Under the pieces are notes generated by a model. That model did not search any database. It saw nothing but the letters and a program-made list of their open reading frames with translations, and was not told the origin of the DNA. Made by a program: the position numbers and the translations under genes. Source: Halococcoides cellulosivorans (GTDB lineage Archaea > Halobacteriota > Halobacteria > Halobacteriales > Haloarculaceae). Taken from it: a DNA stretch of 64,000 nucleotides. The stretch is taken from the NCBI RefSeq assembly GCF_003058365.1, contig NZ_CP028858.1, positions 1,972,836 through 2,036,835 on the forward strand, written 5' to 3'. Below are positions 24,609-32,054 of this stretch, piece by piece (within the stretch, counting starts at the first letter, position 1; every line of letters starts with the position of its first letter).

Positions 24609-24638
24609 TACGTCACGCTACGTCATCGAACGTAAAAA
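24609..24638 (-). promoter_or_regulatory. 10-bp-phased operator and TATA of the wHTH-PemK module
   Basis: Three similar decamers follow each other: TACGTCACGC (24609-24618), TACGTCATCG (24619-24628) and AACGTAAAAA (24629-24638). The 10-bp period puts them on one face of the helix. The reverse strand reads TTTTACGTT at about 28-36 nt before the ATG at 24600, so the repeats lie on the TATA box and the transcription start. This strongly suggests autorepression by the winged-helix protein. Confidence 0.55.
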
Positions 24639-24719
24639 CGATGGCGACGGACTTCCCCGATAGACAGCCGATCGGGGATGGCCCGACGCTATTTCTCCAC
24701 CGAGATCCGGCCGCCGACG

Positions 24720-27700
24720 CTATGTCGTCCGGAGGTGATCGGTCCGGGGTTCGTACACCTCGCCCTTTTGTTTCAGCTTCTCGATCTCGTGGTCGGCTTT
24801 CGACGGCTCCATCCCGGCCTCCTCGGCCCGATCGATCACGACGTCGACGGGGGCGCCCTCGTCGTACTCGTCTTCGATGTCCGCGATGATGCCCTTGATG
24901 TTCTTGATACGGTCGCGCTGGGATTTCGAGCGGCCGGTCTCGATCACGTCGGCGTCGAGTTCGCCCGTCTCGGGGTCCATCCCGATGTCTTCGAGACAGT
25001 AGCTCGCGATGTCGGTCGCGCGGTGTGCGTCGGCGTCGGTCACCTGATCGCCCAGTCGGACGCGGGCCGAGGCCTCCGCCAGGCGGACCAGCGCTTCGAG
25101 TTTCCGGGCCGTGACCGGCACGGGCGCGTCCTCGTCGGCCCCCGAGGTCCGCAGATCGACATAAAAGTCTCGCAGGTGGGCGCGGGCCTCGTCGGTCATC
25201 GTCGGGAAACACGAGCGTTTGGCGTAGGCGACGTACTTCCGGAGGAGTTCGGGATCGATCGCGGGTTCGACGTCCTCGGTGACCGCTTCGACGGCCTCCG
25301 CGCCGTGGTTCGGCGTCGCGGCTTTCGTCCGGTGGGTTTCGAGTTCGCCCGCGTAGTTGGTCGTGAGGATGTGGTCAGCGAGTTCGGCGTCCTCGTCGGG
25401 GTCGGGCTGGTCGGTGATGGTGAAGATGAGATCGAACCGCGAGACGAGCGCGGGTTCGAGGTCGATCTGCTCGCCGATGGGTTCGTACTGGTCGAAGCGG
25501 CCGTACTTGGGGTTGGCCGCGCCGAGCAGCGAACACCGGGATTTCAGCGTGGCGTTAATTCCTGCTTTACTGATACTAATGGACTGTTGTTCCAATGCCT
25601 CGTGCATCGCGGACCGGTCTTCGGAGTTGTGAACGACCATCCCGTTGGCCACGTAGTTGTGGGTCCCGGCGACGGTGAGGTCGTAGACGTGGTCCGCGGC
25701 GACAGCCTCTCGATCGATCGTTTCGGTGGCCGCGACAGGACTGGACGAGACCCCAGACGGATCGGTGATCGGATCGCCTGTCGCCGGTGGTGACTCGACG
25801 AGACCCCCATCGGTCGCCACCGGAGACGAGTCCGGAACGAGAACGCGATCACCGCACTGGAGGGCCGCTGCCTCGCGTTCGATCCGTTCGGAGTCATCAC
25901 GGAGCATGAACGGATGATCGGGCGTCGTCGTCAGTGTCGCTCCACTCTGGAGAGTTACGCGAATCAGCGTCTCCGGAGCGTCGTACTCGTGGATCGCCGT
26001 CACCGGCCGCCGTTCGATTCGACCGGACTCGGTCATCGTCCACACGTCGAGATCACACTCTCGAATCGTCCGCCCGTTGTCGAGCGGTTCGATCGTCCCG
26101 TCGCGTGCCGCCTCGTGTGCGACATCACGAACCCGGGCGACCCGATCACCGAACTGAACGAGGGTGTCGCCAGTCACACATTTCATCTTGTCGAGTTCGT
26201 CGATGGCGGCGATACCCTGGTCGGCAAGAACCAGCGCGCCAGCCTCCAGCGTCCACTGCTGGCCGTCACCGAAGTCGTCTCTCACAGCGGCAGCAGTGTT
26301 GTGTGTGACGATCCCATTGCCCACGAAGTTGTGTGTCTCGGGAACAGTCAGGTCGTAGAGTTCTTTTTCCCCGGTGTCGACAGCAGCGACGACCTCGTCC
26401 CAGCGGAGGTCCGCCTCGACCGCTTCGCGGACGACCGGTTCAGCCTCGCCGAGATCGACCTCGTCGAGGATCGATCGCGCCCGCTCGCGCCCCGGATGAT
26501 CGCCGCGGTTCAGATTGTGGTAAAATTCACTCGACGAACTGCCAGTGGTTGCGAGCGCTGCCCCGACAGGCACGCGTTTATCGCGTCGACGTCGCTCGCC
26601 GACAATCGAGTCGAGTGCAGCCTGTTTTTCGGGGATCTCGAACCCGACCGCCGTGGCGTACCGGTCGATGTCGGCCCCGTAGATCTCCAGGTAATACTGG
26701 ACGTGACGAGACTCGATCGTGCGTCCGTCTGCGAGTTCGGCCGTCCCACGCCGATCGCGCTCGCGGACGCCGGCCTGCACGCCATAGGTGTCCAACATGA
26801 ACTGTACCTGCTCGCCAAGGGCCTCGCTGATCGTCGAGAGGAGCACGCTCGATCCGCCATCGTCGCGGCCCGAGACCGACCCGTCCGCGTCCATCAGTCC
26901 CCGAAGGAACGCGTCCGCGTCGCTCGCAGTGGTCAATCGGGAATCGAGTTCCAGGCCAGTCTTTGGGGTCGACATGCCTGCATTGGCAAACAGTCGAGCG
27001 ATAGTCGCGCTGTGGACCCGAATAGACGGCACCCGATCGTCCTGGCGTTCGATCTCCGGCCGATAGTCGAATTTCGTCTCGAAAATGTCCTGTGCGCGCT
27101 GGAGAATCTGTTCGTCGCCGTTCGAGAGTCGAACCATCCCCCGATTGCCGTCACGGCGGTCGAGAGCGATGTCGCCGTCGCCGAAGACCAGGCCCAGCAG
27201 ATACATGAGATCGCCGTCGAACGTCTCGGGTATCGTGACGCTATCGCCGTGTCGGCACATGAGCTGGTCGAACTCGACGTCGGCCCGCGTCGCTCCGATC
27301 GCGTCGAGCATCCGGTCGAGCTTCTCCATCGGGACGTGGCGGTTCTTCAGGTGGAGATAGATGAAATCCTCCGAGAGGTCGAGTGCAGCCGCCGCGTCCC
27401 GAAGCGTGCCGAACTCGTCAGTCAGACGCTCCCGAAACCACTCGACAGTGTCGTCAGTCAGCAGAAGTTTCTCGGTCCGGAGGTCGAGGTAGTCTCGAAC
27501 TGGAACGGCCTCCCGATCGAGGTCGTCGTAGTCCGGCATCGCGACGTAATCGCCGGATTCGATCTCCGAGATCGGTGTCCACGTGAGTCCGTTCTCCCCG
27601 CAGGTCAACACGGGTGTATTCACCGACGCTTCGAGTTCCCGGCCGCCGTTCGTCTCGATGCGTCGGCAGGGCTTCTCGGGCATTCGCCAGACGTGCGAGG

Positions 27701-28940
27701 AAGCCGCCGTCTGCATCGTTCCGTCCTCGCGACCGAACGTCTGGACATCGATCGACCGTGGGACGCTCGTCTCGCGATCCACAGGGTCAGGGAGGTCAGA
27801 CTCGACGATCGAATCGATCCGGCGAAAGCCATCGTTCGTATGAATCCGCGTGTCGCCTGTGACACAGAGTCCCGCGCTCGATGCCCCCTTCCCGGACGTG
27901 TATACTGATCGTGGAGCGATATTTCGAATATATTGAAGCAGTTGCGACTTCCCAGTACCCGGATCACCTATCAGTAATAAATGTAAATCGCCGCGAATTC
28001 GCGAGCCGTCGGGGAGGTTCTTCGTCACGCCGGAGAACAGTTGCAGTGCGATCGCGAGTTTCTGTTCGTCGTAGCCGTAGATCGAGGGCGCGATCGAGTC
28101 GACGACCCGGTCGTAGATGTCGGGGTCGTTCGCGAGTTCGACGATGCGCTCTTTGTCCGCGGGGGTGATGTCCATCTCCTCGAACTGCTCGTCCTCGATG
28201 GCGACGGTCATCCCCTCCATGTAGACGTCGAACAGCGGCGATTTCTCGCGATCGTTGCCCTGCTGTTCGAGGTGGAGCACGCCGGTCACGCGAACGTTGT
28301 CGCCGGCGGTGACCTCGCCAGTCACGTCGTCTTCGATGTGGACATCGATGGCCTGGGGCGTCTCGCCGCCGCGCAGGCCCTCGGGGGACTCCTGAACCCG
28401 CAGTTTCTGGGCGTCGACGAACTCCGACTGATCGAAGTTGATCTCGAAGGGGCCCTGGCGCTCACAGCCCTGGCACTCGTGGGGTTCCTGAAAGCTGCCG
28501 TCGCCCTGGGGGATGCGGGTGAGCGTGCCACAGCGCTGGCACTCGAAGGCGGCGGTCGTGATCTTCGGGCGGACGTCGGTGGCCTTCCGGACGATGCCCT
28601 GGACTGCGAGCAATCGTCCGCGATGGTCGGCCCGGATCTCCCGGATCTCCGTGGTCTCGGAGAGGTTCTCGAAACGGACGTGGGCCTGCCCGAGCGAGAC
28701 GTCGATCGGCAGATCGTAGAGGCGGAGCGCCTCCTCGGCGTACTCGCGAAGCTGAGCGGGCCGGTCGCGGACGTCGGCCGCCAGATCGCGATCGAACCGG
28801 TAGAGCTCCTGATAGTCGACGAACAGGGACTTCCGTTCGGTGGGGTACTTCTGGGCGAGGTCCCCAATGTCGTCCCGGCAGTACTCCCGATAGAACGTCT
28901 CGAAACTGTCGACGACGTCGGTGTTTTCCGCACGAGCCAT
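24720..28940 (-). CDS. mcm: replicative helicase MCM with two inteins
   Basis: The 1406-residue precursor becomes a 698-residue MCM after removal of two inteins (residues 359-881 and 921-1105). The N-terminal part has a zinc site with CQRC and CQGC and an OB region. Walker A is GDPGTGKSQ (325-333, K331), Walker B GIAAIDELDKM (about 909-919), just ahead of intein 2. SRFDLIF carries the arginine finger. A winged helix forms the C-terminus (IADIEDEYDEGAPVDVVIDR and on). It unwinds DNA at the fork as a hexamer. The host codons just outside the intein block are markedly A/T-rich compared with the rest of the gene. TATA-like CCTTTAGG lies 27-34 nt upstream. Confidence 0.97.
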   Translation of the reverse strand: MARAENTDVVDSFETFYREYCRDDIGDLAQKYPTERKSLFVDYQELYRFDRDLAADVRDRPAQLREYAEEALRLYDLPIDVSLGQAHVRFENLSETTEIREIRADHRGRLLAVQGIVRKATDVRPKITTAAFECQRCGTLTRIPQGDGSFQEPHECQGCERQGPFEINFDQSEFVDAQKLRVQESPEGLRGGETPQAIDVHIEDDVTGEVTAGDNVRVTGVLHLEQQGNDREKSPLFDVYMEGMTVAIEDEQFEEMDITPADKERIVELANDPDIYDRVVDSIAPSIYGYDEQKLAIALQLFSGVTKNLPDGSRIRGDLHLLLIGDPGTGKSQLLQYIRNIAPRSVYTSGKGASSAGLCVTGDTRIHTNDGFRRIDSIVESDLPDPVDRETSVPRSIDVQTFGREDGTMQTAASSHVWRMPEKPCRRIETNGGRELEASVNTPVLTCGENGLTWTPISEIESGDYVAMPDYDDLDREAVPVRDYLDLRTEKLLLTDDTVEWFRERLTDEFGTLRDAAAALDLSEDFIYLHLKNRHVPMEKLDRMLDAIGATRADVEFDQLMCRHGDSVTIPETFDGDLMYLLGLVFGDGDIALDRRDGNRGMVRLSNGDEQILQRAQDIFETKFDYRPEIERQDDRVPSIRVHSATIARLFANAGMSTPKTGLELDSRLTTASDADAFLRGLMDADGSVSGRDDGGSSVLLSTISEALGEQVQFMLDTYGVQAGVRERDRRGTAELADGRTIESRHVQYYLEIYGADIDRYATAVGFEIPEKQAALDSIVGERRRRDKRVPVGAALATTGSSSSEFYHNLNRGDHPGRERARSILDEVDLGEAEPVVREAVEADLRWDEVVAAVDTGEKELYDLTVPETHNFVGNGIVTHNTAAAVRDDFGDGQQWTLEAGALVLADQGIAAIDELDKMKCVTGDTLVQFGDRVARVRDVAHEAARDGTIEPLDNGRTIRECDLDVWTMTESGRIERRPVTAIHEYDAPETLIRVTLQSGATLTTTPDHPFMLRDDSERIEREAAALQCGDRVLVPDSSPVATDGGLVESPPATGDPITDPSGVSSSPVAATETIDREAVAADHVYDLTVAGTHNYVANGMVVHNSEDRSAMHEALEQQSISISKAGINATLKSRCSLLGAANPKYGRFDQYEPIGEQIDLEPALVSRFDLIFTITDQPDPDEDAELADHILTTNYAGELETHRTKAATPNHGAEAVEAVTEDVEPAIDPELLRKYVAYAKRSCFPTMTDEARAHLRDFYVDLRTSGADEDAPVPVTARKLEALVRLAEASARVRLGDQVTDADAHRATDIASYCLEDIGMDPETGELDADVIETGRSKSQRDRIKNIKGIIADIEDEYDEGAPVDVVIDRAEEAGMEPSKADHEIEKLKQKGEVYEPRTDHLRTT
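25626..26180 (-). other. mini-intein 2 of MCM (no endonuclease)
   Basis: Residues 921-1105 (185 aa) of the MCM precursor. It starts with Cys at CVTGDTLVQFG (block A), has TTTPDHPFMLRDD as block B with the TxxH motif, DHVYDLTVAGTHNYVANGM as blocks F/G and ends VVHN before Ser of SEDRSAMHEALEQ. Splicing residues Cys1, block-B His, penultimate His and terminal Asn are all present, with Ser+1, so it should splice. There is no room for a homing endonuclease. The insertion site is right after the Walker B helix of MCM. Confidence 0.95.
26298..27866 (-). other. intein 1 of MCM with LAGLIDADG endonuclease
   Basis: Residues 359-881 (523 aa). It starts CVTGDTRIHTNDGFRRID (block A) and ends LYDLTVPETHNFVGNGIVTH then Asn, with Thr+1 in TAAAVRD. 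In block B the usual TPxH motif reads NTPVLTC, so block-B His is not obvious; splicing may still occur because other blocks are intact. The two endonuclease motifs are LLGLVFGDGDIAL and FLRGLMDADGSVSG, with acidic catalytic residues kept in both. The endonuclease therefore looks potentially active. It sits 26 residues after the Walker A motif, in the stretch GKGASSAGL. Confidence 0.93.
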
Positions 28941-28966
28941 TCGTTACGAGTGGTTTCGTGAGCGCG

Positions 28967-28974
28967 CCTAAAGG
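28967..28974 (-). promoter_or_regulatory. TATA-like element of mcm
   Basis: The reverse-strand palindrome CCTTTAGG lies 27-34 nt before the mcm ATG (28940), a suitable position for a leaderless transcript. The 140 bp beyond it to the trkA-like gene (28975-29114) show no gene. Confidence 0.45.
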
Positions 28975-29114
28975 CTCTCGCGTAGCGGGGTGAAACTGTC
29001 TGTGAGACCCCATCGCTTCCGGTCGACACGACCGTTCGAGTGCCGGACTGCACCGCCCTCGTATCAGATTCTCCAGACGAAAATACGGGGGGCGACCGAT
29101 TGGCCCGTTGACGA

Positions 29115-29774
29115 TCAGGCCGCGCCCTGAAGGCGCTGGCGAACGGCGTCGAGGTCGTCCGGGCGCGCGACGATGGCGACGCGATCACCGGCCTCGATGA
29201 TCGTCTGGGGCAGCGGGATGTCCATCGACTCGCCCGACCGGCCGTGGGCGTAGAGTGTTGCGTCCCCCGGGAGATCGACTTTCGAGATGCGCGATCCGAC
29301 GACGGGGGCGTCGGGACCGACCTTCACGCCCGTCACCGAGAGGCGCTCGGTGAGCGTCGCGAGCACGTCGAAGTCGCCGCCGAGCAGCGCGGTCTTCGCG
29401 CCCGCCGCGCCGAGCTGTTCGGGGTAGATCACGTCGTCGACCTCCTCGGCGTAGGTGTCGTACAGATCCGAGTGGTAGTCCTCGTCGATGCGCATGACCG
29501 TCCGGCAGTCGTGGCCGTCACCGACCAGACAGGCCGCGAGGTTCACCTGGACGTCACCGGTGAGCGCGCCGATGGCGTCGGCCTCGTCGATACCCGCCTC
29601 CACAAGCGTCGACTCCTCTTTGCCGTCGCCGTGGACGACGTCGAACCCGTCCGATCTGGCGCGGTCGGCCCGTTCGGAATCGTTATCGACGACCGAAATC
29701 GCGTGGTCTTCGCCGTCGAGAATCCGGATCGTGCGACGGCCCACGCGACCGTAGCCCACGATGACGATGTGCAT
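29115..29774 (-). CDS. TrkA-type potassium uptake regulator (RCK)
   Basis: This is a 219-residue soluble protein with an N-terminal RCK_N Rossmann domain: MHIVIVGYGRVGRRTIRILD (GxGxxG at residues 7-12), the acidic VVDNDSERADRAR for NAD binding, and VVHGDGKEESTLVEAGIDEA. The C-terminal RCK_C domain is at about 140-219 (LSVTGVKVGPDAPVVGSRIS to GDRVAIVARPDDLDAV). It probably gates a Trk/Ktr-like potassium transporter in response to NAD(H) or ATP. No transporter gene lies next to it. The ATG at 29774 is used, as the eight extra upstream codons lack conservation. Confidence 0.88.
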   Translation of the reverse strand: MHIVIVGYGRVGRRTIRILDGEDHAISVVDNDSERADRARSDGFDVVHGDGKEESTLVEAGIDEADAIGALTGDVQVNLAACLVGDGHDCRTVMRIDEDYHSDLYDTYAEEVDDVIYPEQLGAAGAKTALLGGDFDVLATLTERLSVTGVKVGPDAPVVGSRISKVDLPGDATLYAHGRSGESMDIPLPQTIIEAGDRVAIVARPDDLDAVRQRLQGAA

Positions 29775-29880
29775 GGGTGTCGTACGCAGGGCCCCCATTT
29801 CACGTTAGGGGTCCCCGACGGCGTCACCGCGATCGACGCGAGCCACACCGTTGATACCGTCGGGCGCGCAACGGCGGGCT

Positions 29881-31389
29881 ATGTCAGCGACGGACCTCGC
29901 GGCGGCGGTCGAGGAGGCGCTCGCCACCGACCGCGAGGCGGTCCGCGAGCAGGCCACCCAGGAGGCCGAGGACCTCCTCGCGGCGATCCGAGAGGGCGCG
30001 TTCGACAACAGTCAGGCGCTCGTCGGCCTCGAACTCGAACTGTACGCTGTCGACGCCCGGACGGACGCGCTCTGTCGGGTGCCCAGACAACTGCTCGGCC
30101 TGATCGGGTTCGAACAGGAACTCGGCTTGCACAACGTCGAGACCCAGACGACGCCACAGCCGCTGAACACCCACGGACTCGCCGCCCAGAAACGCGAACT
30201 CCAGGCGACCCTCGAATCGGCGATCGAGCGCACGCTCACCGAGGACATCCGCCTGGTCAGCGACGGCGTCTGGACGGTCCCGCCGGTCGGTGAAGACGCT
30301 CGATCGTATCTCACCGACGCGGTCGAGGCCGACGGCGTCACCATCGGGGCGAACATGTCGGATTCGGTGCGGTACCACGCGATGGCCAATACCGACTATC
30401 CCGCGGGCCTGTCGATCGACGCGCCGAACGTCACGCTCGACGCCGAAACGGTGATGCCCGAGAGCCTGATCACGTCGATCCAGCCCCACTATCAGGTGGC
30501 CCGGGCGAGTGCGCTCCCCCAGCACTTTCGGTACGCGCTCCGGGTCGCCGGCCCGCTGCTCGCACTCGGCGTGAACGCACCATTTTTCCCGCCGGGACTG
30601 TACGACGATGCCCCCGCCGATCGGATCCTCGACGAGGCCCACATGAGCCACCGAATCGGGATCTTCGAGTCGGTGCTGAACGACCCCGACGGGCCGGGGA
30701 AAGTCCGCTTTCCCGACGACGTCGAGACGGTCGAAGACGCCGTCAGGGCCGTCGTCGAGGACCCGACGATCGTTCCGATGGACCCGCCACGAGGGACGCG
30801 ATTCGACGACCAGTTCGCGACGATCCGGCACAAACACGGCTCGTACTGGCGATGGGTCCGACCGGTGTTCGACGGGGCGTCCCGATCCTCCGCGAACGCC
30901 CGCATCGAGTTCCGCCCGCTCGGCGCGCAACCGACTCTGCACGACGCCGTCGCCTTCGAGGCGGTGTTCGCCGGGCTGATGGAGTCACTCCCGCAACTGG
31001 AACATCCGGTGGGGACGCTCGACTGGGCGGCCGCCCACGAGAACTTCCGCGCGGCCGCGCGTGACGGCCTTCAGGCCGAGATGACGTGGATCGCCAGTGA
31101 CGGCTCCGAGACCACCGCGACCGACCGGATCTACGCCGACCTGTTCGAACACGCCCGCGATGGCCTCGAACGGCGCGGGCTCACGACCGATGAGGCGCGC
31201 CAGTACCTCCGCCCGCTGCGCGAACGCGCCGATCGACGGCTGACGCCCGCCCGGTGGAAACACACCCAGGTCTGCGAAAGGGTCGCTGAGGGCGTGCCGC
31301 TGGGTGAGGCCATCTGGGGGATGCAGTCGGCGTACATCGACCGCCAGAGCGAGACGCTCGTCGACGGGCAGTTCGTCGACTGGGTGTGA
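29881..31389 (+). CDS. GCS2-family glutamate-cysteine ligase-like enzyme
   Basis: This is a 502-residue protein whose core resembles carboxylate-amine ligases of the GCS2 group. SQALVGLELELYAVD near residues 44-58 has the paired acidic residues that bind metal-ATP in this fold. HNVETQTTPQPLN and TIRHKHGSYWRWVRP are further active-site-like stretches, and ANARIEFRPLGAQPTLHDAV is a strongly conserved family segment. Haloarchaea use gamma-glutamylcysteine as their main thiol. Whether this enzyme makes it or another gamma-glutamyl or amide-linked product is not clear. It is monocistronic, diverging from trkA. Confidence 0.75.
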   Translation: MSATDLAAAVEEALATDREAVREQATQEAEDLLAAIREGAFDNSQALVGLELELYAVDARTDALCRVPRQLLGLIGFEQELGLHNVETQTTPQPLNTHGLAAQKRELQATLESAIERTLTEDIRLVSDGVWTVPPVGEDARSYLTDAVEADGVTIGANMSDSVRYHAMANTDYPAGLSIDAPNVTLDAETVMPESLITSIQPHYQVARASALPQHFRYALRVAGPLLALGVNAPFFPPGLYDDAPADRILDEAHMSHRIGIFESVLNDPDGPGKVRFPDDVETVEDAVRAVVEDPTIVPMDPPRGTRFDDQFATIRHKHGSYWRWVRPVFDGASRSSANARIEFRPLGAQPTLHDAVAFEAVFAGLMESLPQLEHPVGTLDWAAAHENFRAAARDGLQAEMTWIASDGSETTATDRIYADLFEHARDGLERRGLTTDEARQYLRPLRERADRRLTPARWKHTQVCERVAEGVPLGEAIWGMQSAYIDRQSETLVDGQFVDWV

Positions 31390-31393
31390 GTGG

Positions 31394-31951
31394 CTACGCC
31401 GAGGAGTCCTCACCGAAATACGTCGGGTGGGCGCGTTCGATGGCCGCGATCCGGGCTTCGAGGTCCGCGATCCGGTCGTCGAGACGCGCGAACTCGGGGT
31501 GGTCGACGAGACGGTCGTCGTCTTTCTCGACGGCGATGACCGAGCGTTTCACCCGAGCACTGCCGAGTTCACGTTGGAGGTCCTCGTAGGTGTCGAGGTC
31601 CGCGAGCGCCGCGACGGTGTCTTCGAGGCTGTCGACGTCCACGGGCTTGCGGAGGTACGCGTCGATGTCGAATTCGATGATATCGAAATCGGGTTCGACG
31701 GCCGTGACCATCGCGACCCGAGCGTCGACGTCGCGGTCCGCTACCTCCCCGAGGACCTGCGCGCCCGAGAAACCGGGCATGCGCCGGTCGAGGAGGATCA
31801 CGTCGATGGAGTCGTCGAGAACGTCGAGTGCCGCGTCACCGCTCGTGGCGACGTGGACCTCGTACTCGTCGGCCAGGATGCGCTCGTAGGCCTCGGCGGT
31901 CGCCCGTTCGTCCTCGACGATCAACACCGTCGCCCGGTCGTCAGTTGGCAC
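31394..31951 (-). CDS. response regulator with HalX domain
   Basis: This is a 185-residue protein. The receiver domain (6-118) has VLIVEDE with the acidic pocket (E13, D14), phospho-acceptor D55 in VILLDRRMPG and K in YLRKPVDV. A HalX domain follows (DLQRELGSARVKRSVIAVEK, then FARLDDRIADLEARIAAIE, partly coiled coil). It starts at GTG 31951, as there is no ATG in the conserved frame and a TATA element sits about 21-29 nt upstream. There is no DNA-binding domain. It is divergent from the 7TM histidine kinase gene at 32055. Confidence 0.9.
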   Translation of the reverse strand: MPTDDRATVLIVEDERATAEAYERILADEYEVHVATSGDAALDVLDDSIDVILLDRRMPGFSGAQVLGEVADRDVDARVAMVTAVEPDFDIIEFDIDAYLRKPVDVDSLEDTVAALADLDTYEDLQRELGSARVKRSVIAVEKDDDRLVDHPEFARLDDRIADLEARIAAIERAHPTYFGEDSSA

Positions 31952-31971
31952 GGTCGAATCACTCGTGGCTC

Positions 31972-31980
31972 GGATATAAT
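31972..31980 (-). promoter_or_regulatory. TATA box of the HalX regulator
   Basis: ATTATATCC on the reverse strand lies 21-29 nt upstream of the GTG at 31951, supporting this non-ATG start and a leaderless mRNA. It is in the 103-bp spacer shared with the divergent kinase gene. Confidence 0.6.
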
Positions 31981-32054
31981 GGTGTCCCCGCCAGTCCCAT
32001 GGGTGAGATTCACGGGCGGCCCCTTTTGACCCCACAGCGCCTTCGTTCACGGAG

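Noticed and set aside
25914-27908. 664-codon open frame antisense to mcm
   Set aside because: It lies wholly opposite mcm and its inteins, has Arg/Val-rich composition of a shadow frame, and no family-like motifs. High G+C removes stop codons in the complementary frame.
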